DNA of 64,000 nucleotides, taken from NCBI RefSeq assembly GCF_014697355.1, contig NZ_JACJRQ010000001.1, positions 62,001 through 126,000 on the forward strand. The letters run 5' to 3'. The DNA comes from Nostoc calcicola FACHB-3891 (GTDB lineage Bacteria > Cyanobacteriota > Cyanobacteriia > Cyanobacteriales > Nostocaceae). The position numbers were made by a program, and so were the translations under genes. The notes beneath the pieces were generated by a model. It worked only from the letters and a program-made list of their open reading frames with translations. It made no database searches and had not been told where the DNA came from. This document shows positions 10,341 to 19,135 of the stretch, in pieces. The first letter of the stretch is position 1; every line of letters begins with the position of its first letter.

Positions 10341-10366
10341 CAAATCTAAAATCTAAAATCTAAAAT
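10341..10366. repeat. ctaaaat heptamer array
   Basis: Three copies of ctaaaat, the inverse of the array at 9804-9837, between the pixJ stop and the four-helix-bundle ORF start. Confidence 0.8.
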
Positions 10367-13300
10367 TCAGCTGACTTTAAATTTACTTGCAGTTGTTAAT
10401 AACTCTTGCGCCATCCCTGATAATTCTTGAAATACATTAGCAATTTCTTGAGATTCAGCAAAAGTTTTATTGGCAATTTCTGCGACATCTTGCATGGATG
10501 CAGTTACTGTTACAGATTGCGTCATTTGTTGTTGAGTTGCTGCGGTAATTCGCTCGATTAATTGACTAATTTCGGCAGTCGCAGAAACGATCGCATTTAA
10601 GTTTTGGCGAGTTTCACTCACCAGGTTTGTGCCTTCCACTACCTGCTGAATACCAGTTTCCATCGCTACTGCAACTTCCCCAGTTTCTGTTTGAATCTCC
10701 TGGACTAATTTTTCAATTTCGATGGTTGCTGCTGCTGATTGGCGAGATAGAGAACGCACTTCATCGGCTACAACTGCAAAGCCTTTGCCATATTCACCTG
10801 CGCGGGTGGCTTCAATGGCTGCGTTCAAAGCCAGGACGTTTGTCTGTGTAGCAAAATTACCAATCAAATTCACAACTTTCGAGATTTTTTGCGAAGATTC
10901 ACTCAGACGTTTAATTTTTTTGCTGGTTTGGGCGACGGTTTCACGGATTCCTTGGATGGCTTTAACAGTCAAGTTCATCGCCGTATCCCCAGACTCTACA
11001 GTTTGATTGGCTTGTTGTACTGCTACTTGCACCAATTGGGCGTTCGCCACCACAGCTTGAGTAGAGTCCACCATCTGTTTAATGTCACCTAAAGCTGCGG
11101 TCATTTCTTCAGATTGAAGTTGGGCTGAATTGGTCAGTCCGGCCAGTGAAGCATCGCTATTGCTAGAAGTTTGGGCAACTTTTTGGGCTGCTGCCTGTAC
11201 TTGAATAACTATTTGCCGTAGTGCTTGTAGAGTATTATTGTAGGCGTCTGCGATCGTGCCTAACTCATCTTCTGTAATCGGTGCGCGTACTGTTAAATCG
11301 CCGTTGAGGGCTGGTCTAAGGGCTGTTAAAAGTTGAATCGATCTTTGTTGGAGTAATTCTTTAGCTGCTTTTTCCCGTCCTGCTGCTTCTGCTAATTTTG
11401 TTGACTGGGCTTGTAGTTGTTGCAAGTATTCCGTTTGTTGTAATGCTAGCCCAAATTGGCTGCCAATGCGTGCTAACAAAGTAACTTCCGATTGTTCCCA
11501 ATCACGAGTTCCAGAATTTTGATAAGCTGCTAGCAAGCCCCACAATTGTTCTCCAGCAAATACAGGAACAATGACATAAGCTTTAACTTCAAACTGTTCT
11601 AACATCTCAATATGGCAGGGAAAATGACCTACTTTATAGATGTCATTGACAATAAAGTTTTCGCCTTGGGCATATCGACCTCCTTGAGTTTCTTGTAAAT
11701 GGGTATCTTCCCAAACAGTTTTGATATCAGGCCCTACGAGTTTGACCCAATTATGACCCACTGACTCAGCTACAAATTCCCCACTCCAGTCGTGATTAAA
11801 GCGATAAACAGCGACGCGATCGCATCGTAATAATTGGCGTACTTCTTGAGTAGCTATTTTAAATATTTCTTCTACTTCTAAAGATTGTCGAATGCGGTTA
11901 ACTATCTTGGTAACTGATTTCTCTTGTTCGGCGAACTGAGTCAGTTGTTGAGATTTGACTCGTAGTTGTTCCAGATATTCTGCTTGTGATATTGCTACAC
12001 CAAATTGCAAGCCAATCTGAACTAAAAAGTTGACTTCCCAAGGTTGCCAATCACGAGAACCGGAGTTTTGATAAGCTGCTAACAATCCCCACAATTTTTC
12101 TCCACAAAATACAGGAACAATCACATAAGCTTTAACTTCAAATTGCTCTAACATCTCAACATGGCAAGGAGAATGACCCACTTTATAGATGTCATGAGCA
12201 ACAAAGCTTTCACCTTTGATATATCGCCCGCCCTGACTTTCTTGCATGTAGGTATCTGCCCAAACAGTTTTAATCCCAGGGCCTACCAATTTTGTCCAAG
12301 TATTACCCACTGACTCGGCAACAAATTCACCACTCCAGTCGGGATTAAAGCGAAAAACTACAACGCGATCGCATTTTAATAATTGCCTTACTTCTTGAGT
12401 CGTTGTTTTGAAAACGCTTTCTATATCTAAGGATTGTCGAATGCGGTTAACTGTCTTAGTTACAGTTTTTTCTTGTTCAACTATCTGAGAAAGTTGCTCG
12501 GATTTTTTCTGCACTTGTTCGAGATATTCCCCTTGTGTGATAGCCACACCAAATTGCAAGCCAATTTGACTTAAAAAGCTTTCTTCCCAAGGTTGCCAAT
12601 CACGAGGACCAGAATTTTGATAAGCTGCCAACAATCCCCATAATTTTTCTCCAGAAAATATGGGTGCAATGATGTAAGCCATCATTTGAAATTGCTCTAA
12701 AATATCAATATGACATTGAGCATGACCCGTTTGATAAATGTCTTTGACGACAAAAGTTTCACCTTTGGCGTAACGTCCTCCTTGAGTTTCTTGTAAGTGG
12801 GTATCTTCCCAAACCATTTTAAAATCAGGACCGACCATTTTTACCCAACTATTGCCCACTGATTCTGAGACAAACTCGCCACTCCAGTCAGGTTTAAAGC
12901 GATAAACACCTACGCGATCGCATTTTAATAGTTGGCGGATTTCTTGAGTGGTTGCTTGGAAAAGTTTATCGACATTTGGTATCCGCAGAATCTTATCGAT
13001 GACCTTAGCTGCTGATTTTTTTGCTTGTGTCTGTTGTTGCAGTTCTTTTTCAAATTCAAAGCTGTGCAATCTGTAGGTTAATTCTCTGGTAATTTGATAC
13101 AATAAGCTGATTTCTCCCTCTTGCCATTGCCTGGGACAGGAGCAATTATTTACTGCTAATAATCCCCAAACTTTACCTTCTACTAAAATTGGTAAACTCA
13201 AACTGGCTTTGATTTGAAATTTTTCTAGCAGCTGCTTTTGATGGGGCGTAAGTTGTATCTGATTGGTATCATCAATAGCCACAGACTCTAAATAGTCTTG

Positions 13301-13675
13301 ATTAGTATATAAACCAAAAATAATTCCAGGAATATTTTCGCCCAAAGTTGGTGTCCAACCTAGTGTTCGAGATTCTGCTAAAACATTACCTGATTCTAGG
13401 GAATTAAACTGATAAATTAAGGCGCGATCGCAGCCAACTTTTTCTCGAATTTGTGTTACAGTAATCTTAAGTAGAGTATTAAAATCACTGGCTTGTCGCA
13501 TATGAATTTCAATGTCGTGCAACTGTCGCCGCCAACTTTTAAATTCTTGAGCGATCGCATTTAATAAAGCAATTTCATCGCTAGCAATATTTGCCACATT
13601 AGCACTACCATTCTGATTTTTTACTTCAGGAATTAAATGCTCACTATCTGGGCTATTTTGATACAAAAACGTCAT
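10367..13675 (-). CDS. pixJ: Cyanobacteriochrome phototaxis receptor with four GAF domains and an MCP signalling module (PixJ)
   Basis: A 1102-residue photoreceptor. GAF1 (about 58-205) lacks the chromophore motif. GAF2, GAF3 and GAF4 each have the bilin-anchoring Cys-His pair at C321-H322, C504-H505 and C687-H688, preceded by the conserved W-x-D-T segment (Asp291 in GAF2) and Q-G-G-R-Y. This matches Anabaena AnPixJ, whose GAF2 I recall as using Asp291 and Cys321, so red/green phycocyanobilin photocycles are likely. A HAMP-like segment (about 785-835) and an MCP domain with [11 protein letters not shown] near 946 follow. No transmembrane segment is seen, so it is probably a soluble receptor. 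GAF3 has A-D-T-Y where GAF2 and GAF4 have E-D-T-H. It lies between pixI and pixL and should control the PixL kinase. Confidence 0.95.
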   Translation of the reverse strand: MTFLYQNSPDSEHLIPEVKNQNGSANVANIASDEIALLNAIAQEFKSWRRQLHDIEIHMRQASDFNTLLKITVTQIREKVGCDRALIYQFNSLESGNVLAESRTLGWTPTLGENIPGIIFGLYTNQDYLESVAIDDTNQIQLTPHQKQLLEKFQIKASLSLPILVEGKVWGLLAVNNCSCPRQWQEGEISLLYQITRELTYRLHSFEFEKELQQQTQAKKSAAKVIDKILRIPNVDKLFQATTQEIRQLLKCDRVGVYRFKPDWSGEFVSESVGNSWVKMVGPDFKMVWEDTHLQETQGGRYAKGETFVVKDIYQTGHAQCHIDILEQFQMMAYIIAPIFSGEKLWGLLAAYQNSGPRDWQPWEESFLSQIGLQFGVAITQGEYLEQVQKKSEQLSQIVEQEKTVTKTVNRIRQSLDIESVFKTTTQEVRQLLKCDRVVVFRFNPDWSGEFVAESVGNTWTKLVGPGIKTVWADTYMQESQGGRYIKGESFVAHDIYKVGHSPCHVEMLEQFEVKAYVIVPVFCGEKLWGLLAAYQNSGSRDWQPWEVNFLVQIGLQFGVAISQAEYLEQLRVKSQQLTQFAEQEKSVTKIVNRIRQSLEVEEIFKIATQEVRQLLRCDRVAVYRFNHDWSGEFVAESVGHNWVKLVGPDIKTVWEDTHLQETQGGRYAQGENFIVNDIYKVGHFPCHIEMLEQFEVKAYVIVPVFAGEQLWGLLAAYQNSGTRDWEQSEVTLLARIGSQFGLALQQTEYLQQLQAQSTKLAEAAGREKAAKELLQQRSIQLLTALRPALNGDLTVRAPITEDELGTIADAYNNTLQALRQIVIQVQAAAQKVAQTSSNSDASLAGLTNSAQLQSEEMTAALGDIKQMVDSTQAVVANAQLVQVAVQQANQTVESGDTAMNLTVKAIQGIRETVAQTSKKIKRLSESSQKISKVVNLIGNFATQTNVLALNAAIEATRAGEYGKGFAVVADEVRSLSRQSAAATIEIEKLVQEIQTETGEVAVAMETGIQQVVEGTNLVSETRQNLNAIVSATAEISQLIERITAATQQQMTQSVTVTASMQDVAEIANKTFAESQEIANVFQELSGMAQELLTTASKFKVS

Positions 13676-13753
13676 TTTACCTACCTCAAAATTTGCTAAT
13701 AATTGGATAATTTGAAATTAAAATTGATTCGCTATTGTGCTGTTACCCAAATT

Positions 13754-14236
13754 TCAATTTTGAATTCCCCACATAGGAGCTTGGATAATCGTTATTGCAT
13801 CCAAATTAAACATCATCTCCTTTGCATCATTAATAAAGTAACCCTGCAAAAAAGGTGAAATTTTAGGATAAAATAATTCAGCAGTTGGCGGTTTTATTTG
13901 CTTAGTATCCAGCCATTCAATATCGAGAAGCTGTCGCACCAATAGTCCCAAATACTTACTTTCATTTTCTAGAACAACTGCCATCATTTTTGAGAGTAAA
14001 TTTGAGCCTTGGGAAATTGGAGGATAACCTAACATTGCGTCTAAATCTACTAGCCAAAGCATCTCACCACGCCAGTTATAGATACCCAAGACGCAACTCG
14101 GCATCTGAGGAACCCCACATATTTCTGGCAATGATACTTGCAAAACTTCTGTGACGTGTTCTAACGAAATTACAGCTGTATCCTTTACTCCCAAATTAAA
14201 ACTTAAAAATTTTTTCTTGGTTTCCAAAGTTAGCAA
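13754..14236 (-). CDS. pixI: CheW-like adaptor of the phototaxis cluster (PixI)
   Basis: A 160-residue single-domain CheW protein. Family traits include the opening strand F-L-S-F-N-L-G, the glycine-rich P-S-C-V-L-G-I-Y-N-W-R-G-E near residue 47 and a closing strand that packs the SH3-like barrel. CheW proteins bridge the MCP tip and the CheA P5 domain, so this one is expected to couple PixJ to PixL. It sits 78 bases before pixJ and 112 bases after pixH, on the same strand. The spacing is compatible with one transcript. Confidence 0.93.
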   Translation of the reverse strand: MLTLETKKKFLSFNLGVKDTAVISLEHVTEVLQVSLPEICGVPQMPSCVLGIYNWRGEMLWLVDLDAMLGYPPISQGSNLLSKMMAVVLENESKYLGLLVRQLLDIEWLDTKQIKPPTAELFYPKISPFLQGYFINDAKEMMFNLDAITIIQAPMWGIQN

Positions 14237-14348
14237 TCCTTTGTCATTGATAATTGTTTTTGAGCCACTATTCCCATGTACAGTTTAAGATTGTATCGGT
14301 GGTAAATTAAAAATAGTGACTTTTATTTGATGTTGGCATTTGGCAAAG

Positions 14349-14714
14349 TTAATTATTAATTAATCGTTTGAGAACTACGAGTAATTCCTCTCGATCGATT
14401 GGTTTTGATAAATAGCCTTCAGCACCCAACATATTACCCCAAATTTTATCTACATCACTATTTTTTGTAGAACAAAAAACCACAGGAATTTTGCTGGTAT
14501 CGGGGTTATTTTTCAATTCCCGGCAAATTTCAAAGCCACTTTTTCCTGGTAAAATTACATCAAGAAATATTAAATCAGGCTTAGTTTTATCGATTTTGTC
14601 TTGAGCCTCTTCACTACTTGTGGCACTAATCACAGAATAACCTGCCTGTTGTAAGTAACGGCTGATTATTTCCATATCAGTTAAGCCATCTTCAACAACT
14701 AAAACAGTATTCAT
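14349..14714 (-). CDS. pixH: CheY-like single receiver response regulator (PixH)
   Basis: A 121-residue stand-alone receiver. It shows V-V-E-D-G-L-T-D at the acidic pocket, F-L-D-V-I-L-P-G-K-S-G at the phosphorylation site (Asp53), the switch Ser/Thr in F-C-S-T-K near 83 and the conserved Lys in Y-L-S-K-P near 105. There is no output domain. By position it is the CheY-type product of the phototaxis cluster, expected to be phosphorylated by PixL. A bidirectional terminator and MITE copies separate it from pixG upstream, so it may start its own transcript. Confidence 0.93.
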   Translation of the reverse strand: MNTVLVVEDGLTDMEIISRYLQQAGYSVISATSSEEAQDKIDKTKPDLIFLDVILPGKSGFEICRELKNNPDTSKIPVVFCSTKNSDVDKIWGNMLGAEGYLSKPIDREELLVVLKRLINN

Positions 14715-14803
14715 GGCAACTACCTCTTAACTCTTTTTCACAATGTAAATAGAACTGAACTATGAAGATAAGAGGCTATTTATAAAGTAAAAATCAAATT
14801 ATT

Positions 14804-14916
14804 GTAGGGTGTGTTAGGCAAATATTTTGAGATTAATTATCACGAAAAATATGAATTGCGCCTAACGCACTATCTTGTATTACGGTGCGTTAGGCTAAAG
14901 CCGTAACGCACCCTAC
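14804..14916. repeat. Palindromic MITE-like element (gtagggtg / caccctac ends)
   Basis: A 113-base element with near-perfect 13-base terminal inverted repeats (gtagggtgtgtta and taacgcaccctac) and internal ttaggc / gcctaa pairs. It carries no coding capacity. Confidence 0.75.
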
Positions 14917-15237
14917 TTCAAATTTACTTTATAGATGGTCTCTAACCCCTTTGGTCTAACCAATATTTCACAACTCCAATAGAATTGATATAAATACAAA
15001 AAGTTGTATTTATATAATTTTGATTCAAGCTTTATATATAAACCTCAGAAAAAGTACGTAACAAACATAAATTCATACTTTATTCTGAAGTCAAAAATAG
15101 TTTAATTTATCAAGTATTTAGTCATCAAAATTAACAGTATTGATTGTTAAAATTCTTGAAAAAAATTTGTTTCATACTCAGCAATCAGGTCTTTAAAAAC
15201 GCGATAAATCGGGTCTCTACATAAGGGTGTGTTGTGC

Positions 15238-15340
15238 TATGGCGTTTCCCTACTGAGGTACACCTGTAGGGGCACGGCAGTGCCGTGCCCCTACACCTGG
15301 CGATATAATGTTGTACCGCATCTGAATGGGAACCGCTATA
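15238..15340. repeat. MITE-like palindromic element, family A
   Basis: A 103-base element whose centre (15266-15294) is a perfect palindrome built on gtaggggcacggc / gccgtgcccctac. The right end matches copies at 3009 and 25149. Confidence 0.85.
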
Positions 15341-15378
15341 TAAATCAGTCTTCAACAGGACATAGTTTCAATACGATC

Positions 15379-15419
15379 AAAAAAATTAGATGGGGTTTGA
15401 AACCCCATCTAATTTTTTT
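15379..15419. terminator. Bidirectional intrinsic terminator-like hairpin
   Basis: Perfect 19-base arms (15379-15397 and 15401-15419) around a tga loop. The base of the stem is A-rich on the left and T-rich on the right, so either strand gives a stem followed by a U tract. On the minus strand it falls after pixG and before pixH. Confidence 0.85.
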
Positions 15420-15547
15420 AGCAATTCTGGATTCTGACTTTTATTTATTATTCCAGAAAGTTAATTTCCATTGAGATCCTAAAGTCTATTAGGTTGTAAA
15501 AATTTTTGTTATGGCTAATTTTTAATCAACATCCTTCTGATAATTCA

Positions 15548-16774
15548 TTATCTAGAACAATTACTAACTTGCTGATTAAAAACTTCTACATTCGATTTAG
15601 TTTTGTCAATGGATGCACTCGGTGTTGGTAAATATTTTCGTACTATACCCATTACCTTGTCAGCCACTACCGGTTTAGTGAGAAAATCTGTGGAACCGAC
15701 TACCTTGGCACGAACTCTATCTAAAAGACCATCACTGCCTGTTAATATAATTACTGGTGTATTGGCAAAGGCAGATATTCGTCGCAACTGAGTGCAGATT
15801 TCGTAACCACTAGCGACTGGCATAATCAAATCCAAGAAAATCAAGTCTGGTTTATCCTGAATCAGGGTTGGTAGAGCTTGTACTGCATCTTCAATTTTGA
15901 CAAATCTTAGTCCATTAGAAGTAATAATTTCCTCTAGCATTTTACAAACCTGCGGACTATCATCTACGCAAGCTACTAAGGGGGCAATCGGCTTCTTTCC
16001 TTGTGGAGTGACAGGCTTATTGTTGACATCACTCCCTACTAAAGGTAAGTCGGGCACTTCCACTAATTCAATGATTCCTTTCAGGATATAAGGAAGCAGC
16101 GAACGACTTAGAGGTAGTACACTTTGCTTCATTTTCACGGCTAAATCTCGCAGAGTGAATTTGCCATTGATTAAATTCACAAAGTTTTTGTAGACAGATG
16201 GACTTACTATCTGCTGGAGTTGTTCTGGTCTTCGCAGAACAGGTGCTAAATCAGGAGAAAAATTTGCTAAACCCGCTTCTGACCAAGTTTTCCACGAGTC
16301 TTGCATATGTTTTACAGACATTTCTGCACTCGTGAAATTCATTGGTGTTTCTAAAATAACTTCTTGACTGCGATTGCAAGTGATAGAAGCAAAATGTGCT
16401 TGCAGGGCTAGGTCAAATAATAGTTCCGCTATGGTGTTTTCGGCAATAGACTGAATTTGTTCTCTCTGGATTTTCTGTTTTTTATGCAAGATTTCTATTA
16501 GGCGATAATCCCAGTAATCTATTGACACATCTTGGGAGCGCAATTGCAACTTATCAATATCAATCTGGGGACAATTTTGAGCCATATGTCTACGCCAGCG
16601 TCGGAAGGGATGAGTTCCCCCTGTTGCCCAAACTATGCGTCCCAGGCGATAGTAAAAAGTCCATTGACTGCCCTTTGAACTTTTAATATTTAATTTGCCA
16701 TTGTATTGCAGTTGAGTACAAGTTTTAAATTCATTCATTAAGTTATTTGAAACCATCACTTCCGGGTGGGTCAT
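15548..16774 (-). CDS. pixG: PATAN-domain response regulator (PixG / PatA family)
   Basis: A 408-residue protein with an N-terminal PATAN/DUF4388-type domain (about 5-120, starting S-N-N-L-M-N-E-F and containing the F-Y-Y-R-L-G-R-I-V-W-A-T-G-G signature), a middle helical region and a C-terminal receiver (about 268-388). The receiver has C-V-D-D-S-P, the phosphorylation site F-L-D-L-I-M-P and the Lys in F-L-T-K-P. PATAN-REC regulators act on type IV pilus function and polarity. As first gene of the cluster it matches PixG of the pix/tax1 locus. The alternative, PatA of heterocyst patterning, has the same layout but does not usually sit in this gene context. Confidence 0.92.
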   Translation of the reverse strand: MTHPEVMVSNNLMNEFKTCTQLQYNGKLNIKSSKGSQWTFYYRLGRIVWATGGTHPFRRWRRHMAQNCPQIDIDKLQLRSQDVSIDYWDYRLIEILHKKQKIQREQIQSIAENTIAELLFDLALQAHFASITCNRSQEVILETPMNFTSAEMSVKHMQDSWKTWSEAGLANFSPDLAPVLRRPEQLQQIVSPSVYKNFVNLINGKFTLRDLAVKMKQSVLPLSRSLLPYILKGIIELVEVPDLPLVGSDVNNKPVTPQGKKPIAPLVACVDDSPQVCKMLEEIITSNGLRFVKIEDAVQALPTLIQDKPDLIFLDLIMPVASGYEICTQLRRISAFANTPVIILTGSDGLLDRVRAKVVGSTDFLTKPVVADKVMGIVRKYLPTPSASIDKTKSNVEVFNQQVSNCSR

Positions 16775-17399
16775 ATTTTATTCCTTTTATTAAAAAGCTA
16801 GTTCTCGAAAAACCCACACTAGCTATATAGTGGTCAGCAGATATGTCAATAAATGCAAATATATTTATTACATTGCAGCCTAAATCAAAATTATTAAAAC
16901 AAGGTAAATGAGAAGTATAGTAACAGTCTTGATAGTAAATGAGTTATTTAGCAGAGGGTTATAAGCGCCATATATTTCTACTAATATTTCATCACTCAAC
17001 TAGGTTGCTATAATCTACATCACTCAAATGGATTCAGTATTGATAATTCATTCTAATGATTTTCATACAGAATTATATCCGTACAAATTCTGAATTGTTG
17101 TTAAAAAAAATAGCTGTTTTTATTTCAGATATTTTTCATATTGATTATGAATCTCAATAAATCTAATCAAAAAGATTTATTAATTTAAATTTATTTAAAT
17201 TTCTGATAAAGAAGGTGCGATCGCTGTTGGTTTATTACTCATATTTCATAGCTATCCTAACAATTAGAAATACTAGTCCAGCAATTTTTGTCGGCTGGGC
17301 ATTGCTGAGCAGTTAGCTCAAACCGTTATTTTTAGTTTGTAAGCATTGCCCACTCGACATTTATTAACAATGGTGCAAGATGCGATCGTACACCAATTT
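16775..17399. other. A+T-rich spacer upstream of pixG
   Basis: This 625-base spacer separates pixG from murQ, both on the minus strand. It is A+T-rich and would contain the pixG promoter, but I could not define one with confidence. I see no gene, RNA or clear repeat beyond scattered HIP1 sites. Confidence 0.5.
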
Positions 17400-18326
17400 T
17401 CAGGGTTGATTGTGGTTTTTGTAGCTGACAACAGCTGCTCTGAGATTACCTTGGTGTTGAGAAAGAAGCCGATCGCCTTCGTCTTTTTCTAAACCAGTCC
17501 AGTGCATTAATAGAGCTAGTTTCACCCACTTGCCGCTATGTTCTAATAAAAAACCGGCAGCTTCCCGACTTAAACCTGTGAGATCTTGTAAAATTCGCAA
17601 AGCGCGATCGCGTAACTTTTGATTTGTTACCGCCACATCCACCATGCGATTACCGTAAACTTTGCCGAGTTTGACCATTACCCCAGTAGAAAGGATATTT
17701 AAAGCCAACTTTGTGGCTGTACCAGCTTTCAGGCGAGTTGAGCCGGCGATGATTTCTGGCCCTGTCAACAGGCGAATATCAACATCGGCATCACAGCTAA
17801 CTTGTTCAGCCGGAACACAGGCGATAAAAATAGTAGCGGCTCCCCGCTGACGAGCCGCATTCAGGGCACCGTGGACATAAGGCGTTGTCCCACCCGCAGT
17901 GATGCCAACTACAACATCTAGCTGTGTAATGTGTCGCCCTGCGATCGCAGTTTCACCATCTTCAATGCTGTCTTCTAAATCCTCAGAACTGCGTACCAGC
18001 GCCCCAGCCCCACCAGCAATAATTCCCTGTACCAATTCTGGTGGCGTACAAAAAGTAGGGGGACACTCCGCAGCATCTAATACCCCTAACCTACCACTTG
18101 TACCCGCACCAATATAAAACAAGCGTCCTCCCCGGTGCAAACGCTCTGCGGTGCGTTCAATTGCTTCTGCCAATTGAATTTTCGCCGCCGCAACTGCTGC
18201 GACTGCCTTTTGGTCTTCGTTATTAAACAGCTCCACCAATTCCAGAGAACTCAGCTGGTCTAAGTTAAGACTGTTAGGATTTACTTGCTCAGTTAAAAGA
18301 TGCCCGCGTTCCTGTAAATTTGTCAT
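17400..18326 (-). CDS. murQ: N-acetylmuramic acid 6-phosphate etherase
   Basis: MurQ cleaves the lactyl ether of MurNAc-6-phosphate, giving GlcNAc-6-phosphate and D-lactate in peptidoglycan recycling. The 308-residue length is normal. The SIS-domain signature is intact: G-A-G-T-S-G-R-L-G-V-L-D near residue 73, followed by A-A-E-C-P-P-T-F with the catalytic Glu, and G-I-T-A-G-G-T-T-P-Y near 142. A C-terminal helical domain ends the protein. The ATG lies inside a block of tttgtcc heptamers, so the start and its ribosome site are set in repeat sequence. No sugar transporter or anhydro-MurNAc kinase gene adjoins it. Confidence 0.95.
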   Translation of the reverse strand: MTNLQERGHLLTEQVNPNSLNLDQLSSLELVELFNNEDQKAVAAVAAAKIQLAEAIERTAERLHRGGRLFYIGAGTSGRLGVLDAAECPPTFCTPPELVQGIIAGGAGALVRSSEDLEDSIEDGETAIAGRHITQLDVVVGITAGGTTPYVHGALNAARQRGAATIFIACVPAEQVSCDADVDIRLLTGPEIIAGSTRLKAGTATKLALNILSTGVMVKLGKVYGNRMVDVAVTNQKLRDRALRILQDLTGLSREAAGFLLEHSGKWVKLALLMHWTGLEKDEGDRLLSQHQGNLRAAVVSYKNHNQP

Positions 18327-18440
18327 TTGTCCTTTGTCATTTGTCCTTTGTCCTTTGCCACTTGTCCTTTGTCATTTGTCCTTTGTCAAAAACCGATTAC
18401 CAATGACTAATGACCAATGACTAATGACCAATGACTAATT
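18318..18440. repeat. STRR heptamer cluster (tttgtcc and aatgacc types)
   Basis: About eight copies of tttgtcc/tttgtca followed by about six of aatgact/aatgacc. The two halves are roughly inverse, so the block can fold. It fills the space between murQ and the DUF3110 gene. Confidence 0.9.
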
Positions 18441-18855
18441 ACAATAATCCTTCCAATTTCCGACGAATTCTCTCTATTTCAGAATCAGGCAATTCTGATT
18501 CTTCTGGTGGCTGTTGGTTGGGACGGGAGGTGTCCTCAAGAGTATCGTCTTTCTGGGCATCTGGTTGCCAGTCGGTTTCTTCAACGTTAAGTTCTGGAAC
18601 TTTACTGACTAAAGGGCTGTTTTCTGGGATGATTTCCCAGTCATATCCAACACTTTCGCAAAATTCCTTGATTTCCTCAGCATCGATCGCCTCTGGTGTG
18701 GGTGTGGGGAAATCTTGAGCTTCCAGCATCAAAGCAAAGCGCGTGGCGTCGTCTTCTGACTCGAACATCAGAATTGTATTGCTATCGCCCTTCCGAATCG
18801 AGTGAATCCCCTCATTTTCCGTTCGAGCATTAAATATTAACACAAAAACACGCAT
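18439..18855 (-). CDS. DUF3110 domain protein
   Basis: A 138-residue cyanobacterial/plastid-lineage conserved protein. The N-terminal DUF3110 part (about 1-85) begins M-R-V-F-V-L-I-F-N-A and includes F-E-S-E-D-D-A-T-R-F-A, which I recognise as family-typical. The C-terminal third is acidic and Pro/Gln-rich and ends in a short helix. No catalytic motif or membrane segment is visible. The biochemical role is unknown. It is divergent from the TamB-like gene on its other side. Confidence 0.85.
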   Translation of the reverse strand: MRVFVLIFNARTENEGIHSIRKGDSNTILMFESEDDATRFALMLEAQDFPTPTPEAIDAEEIKEFCESVGYDWEIIPENSPLVSKVPELNVEETDWQPDAQKDDTLEDTSRPNQQPPEESELPDSEIERIRRKLEGLL

Positions 18856-19135
18856 AAATGTAATTATCTATTATTTTTCAGTTCCAGATCTTCTATTTAT
18901 ATTAAAGTTCTAGGTTATGCATCAGGAAAAGTCACAACCACAATTTTCACTTTATTCAGATTTTCCTGAAAGCGTCAACATCATCAGCATAAGTATTGGA
19001 TCGAGCAAATGCCGTAACTTAACCCATGAGGTCTGGGGTTTAGTTAACGTATCCTGGAAATGGCATACTGAATCAATGTGCCTGTTAATGCTTGTGTGTG
19101 CCAGCTAAATCCGGCAATTAATACTGTGAAAGGAA
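18856..19135. promoter_or_regulatory. Divergent intergenic region
   Basis: This 280-base region separates the minus-strand DUF3110 gene from the plus-strand TamB-like gene and so should contain both promoters. Apart from a gaaagga ribosome site before the TamB-like ATG, I cannot fix individual promoter elements. Confidence 0.4.

Larger units (their letters stand above)
14715..15547. other. Repeat-filled spacer between pixG and pixH
   Basis: An 833-base spacer with no convincing gene. It holds a palindromic element (14804-14916), an A+T-rich stretch that could carry the pixH promoter (about 14960-15180), a MITE family A copy (15238-15340) and a strong bidirectional terminator-like hairpin (15379-15419). 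Confidence 0.7.

Noticed and set aside
15229..15474. Plus-strand 81-codon frame
   Set aside because: It is made of a MITE copy and a terminator hairpin, not a gene.
18917..19108. Plus-strand 63-codon frame before the TamB-like gene
   Set aside because: No ribosome site and no conserved pattern; more likely promoter sequence.
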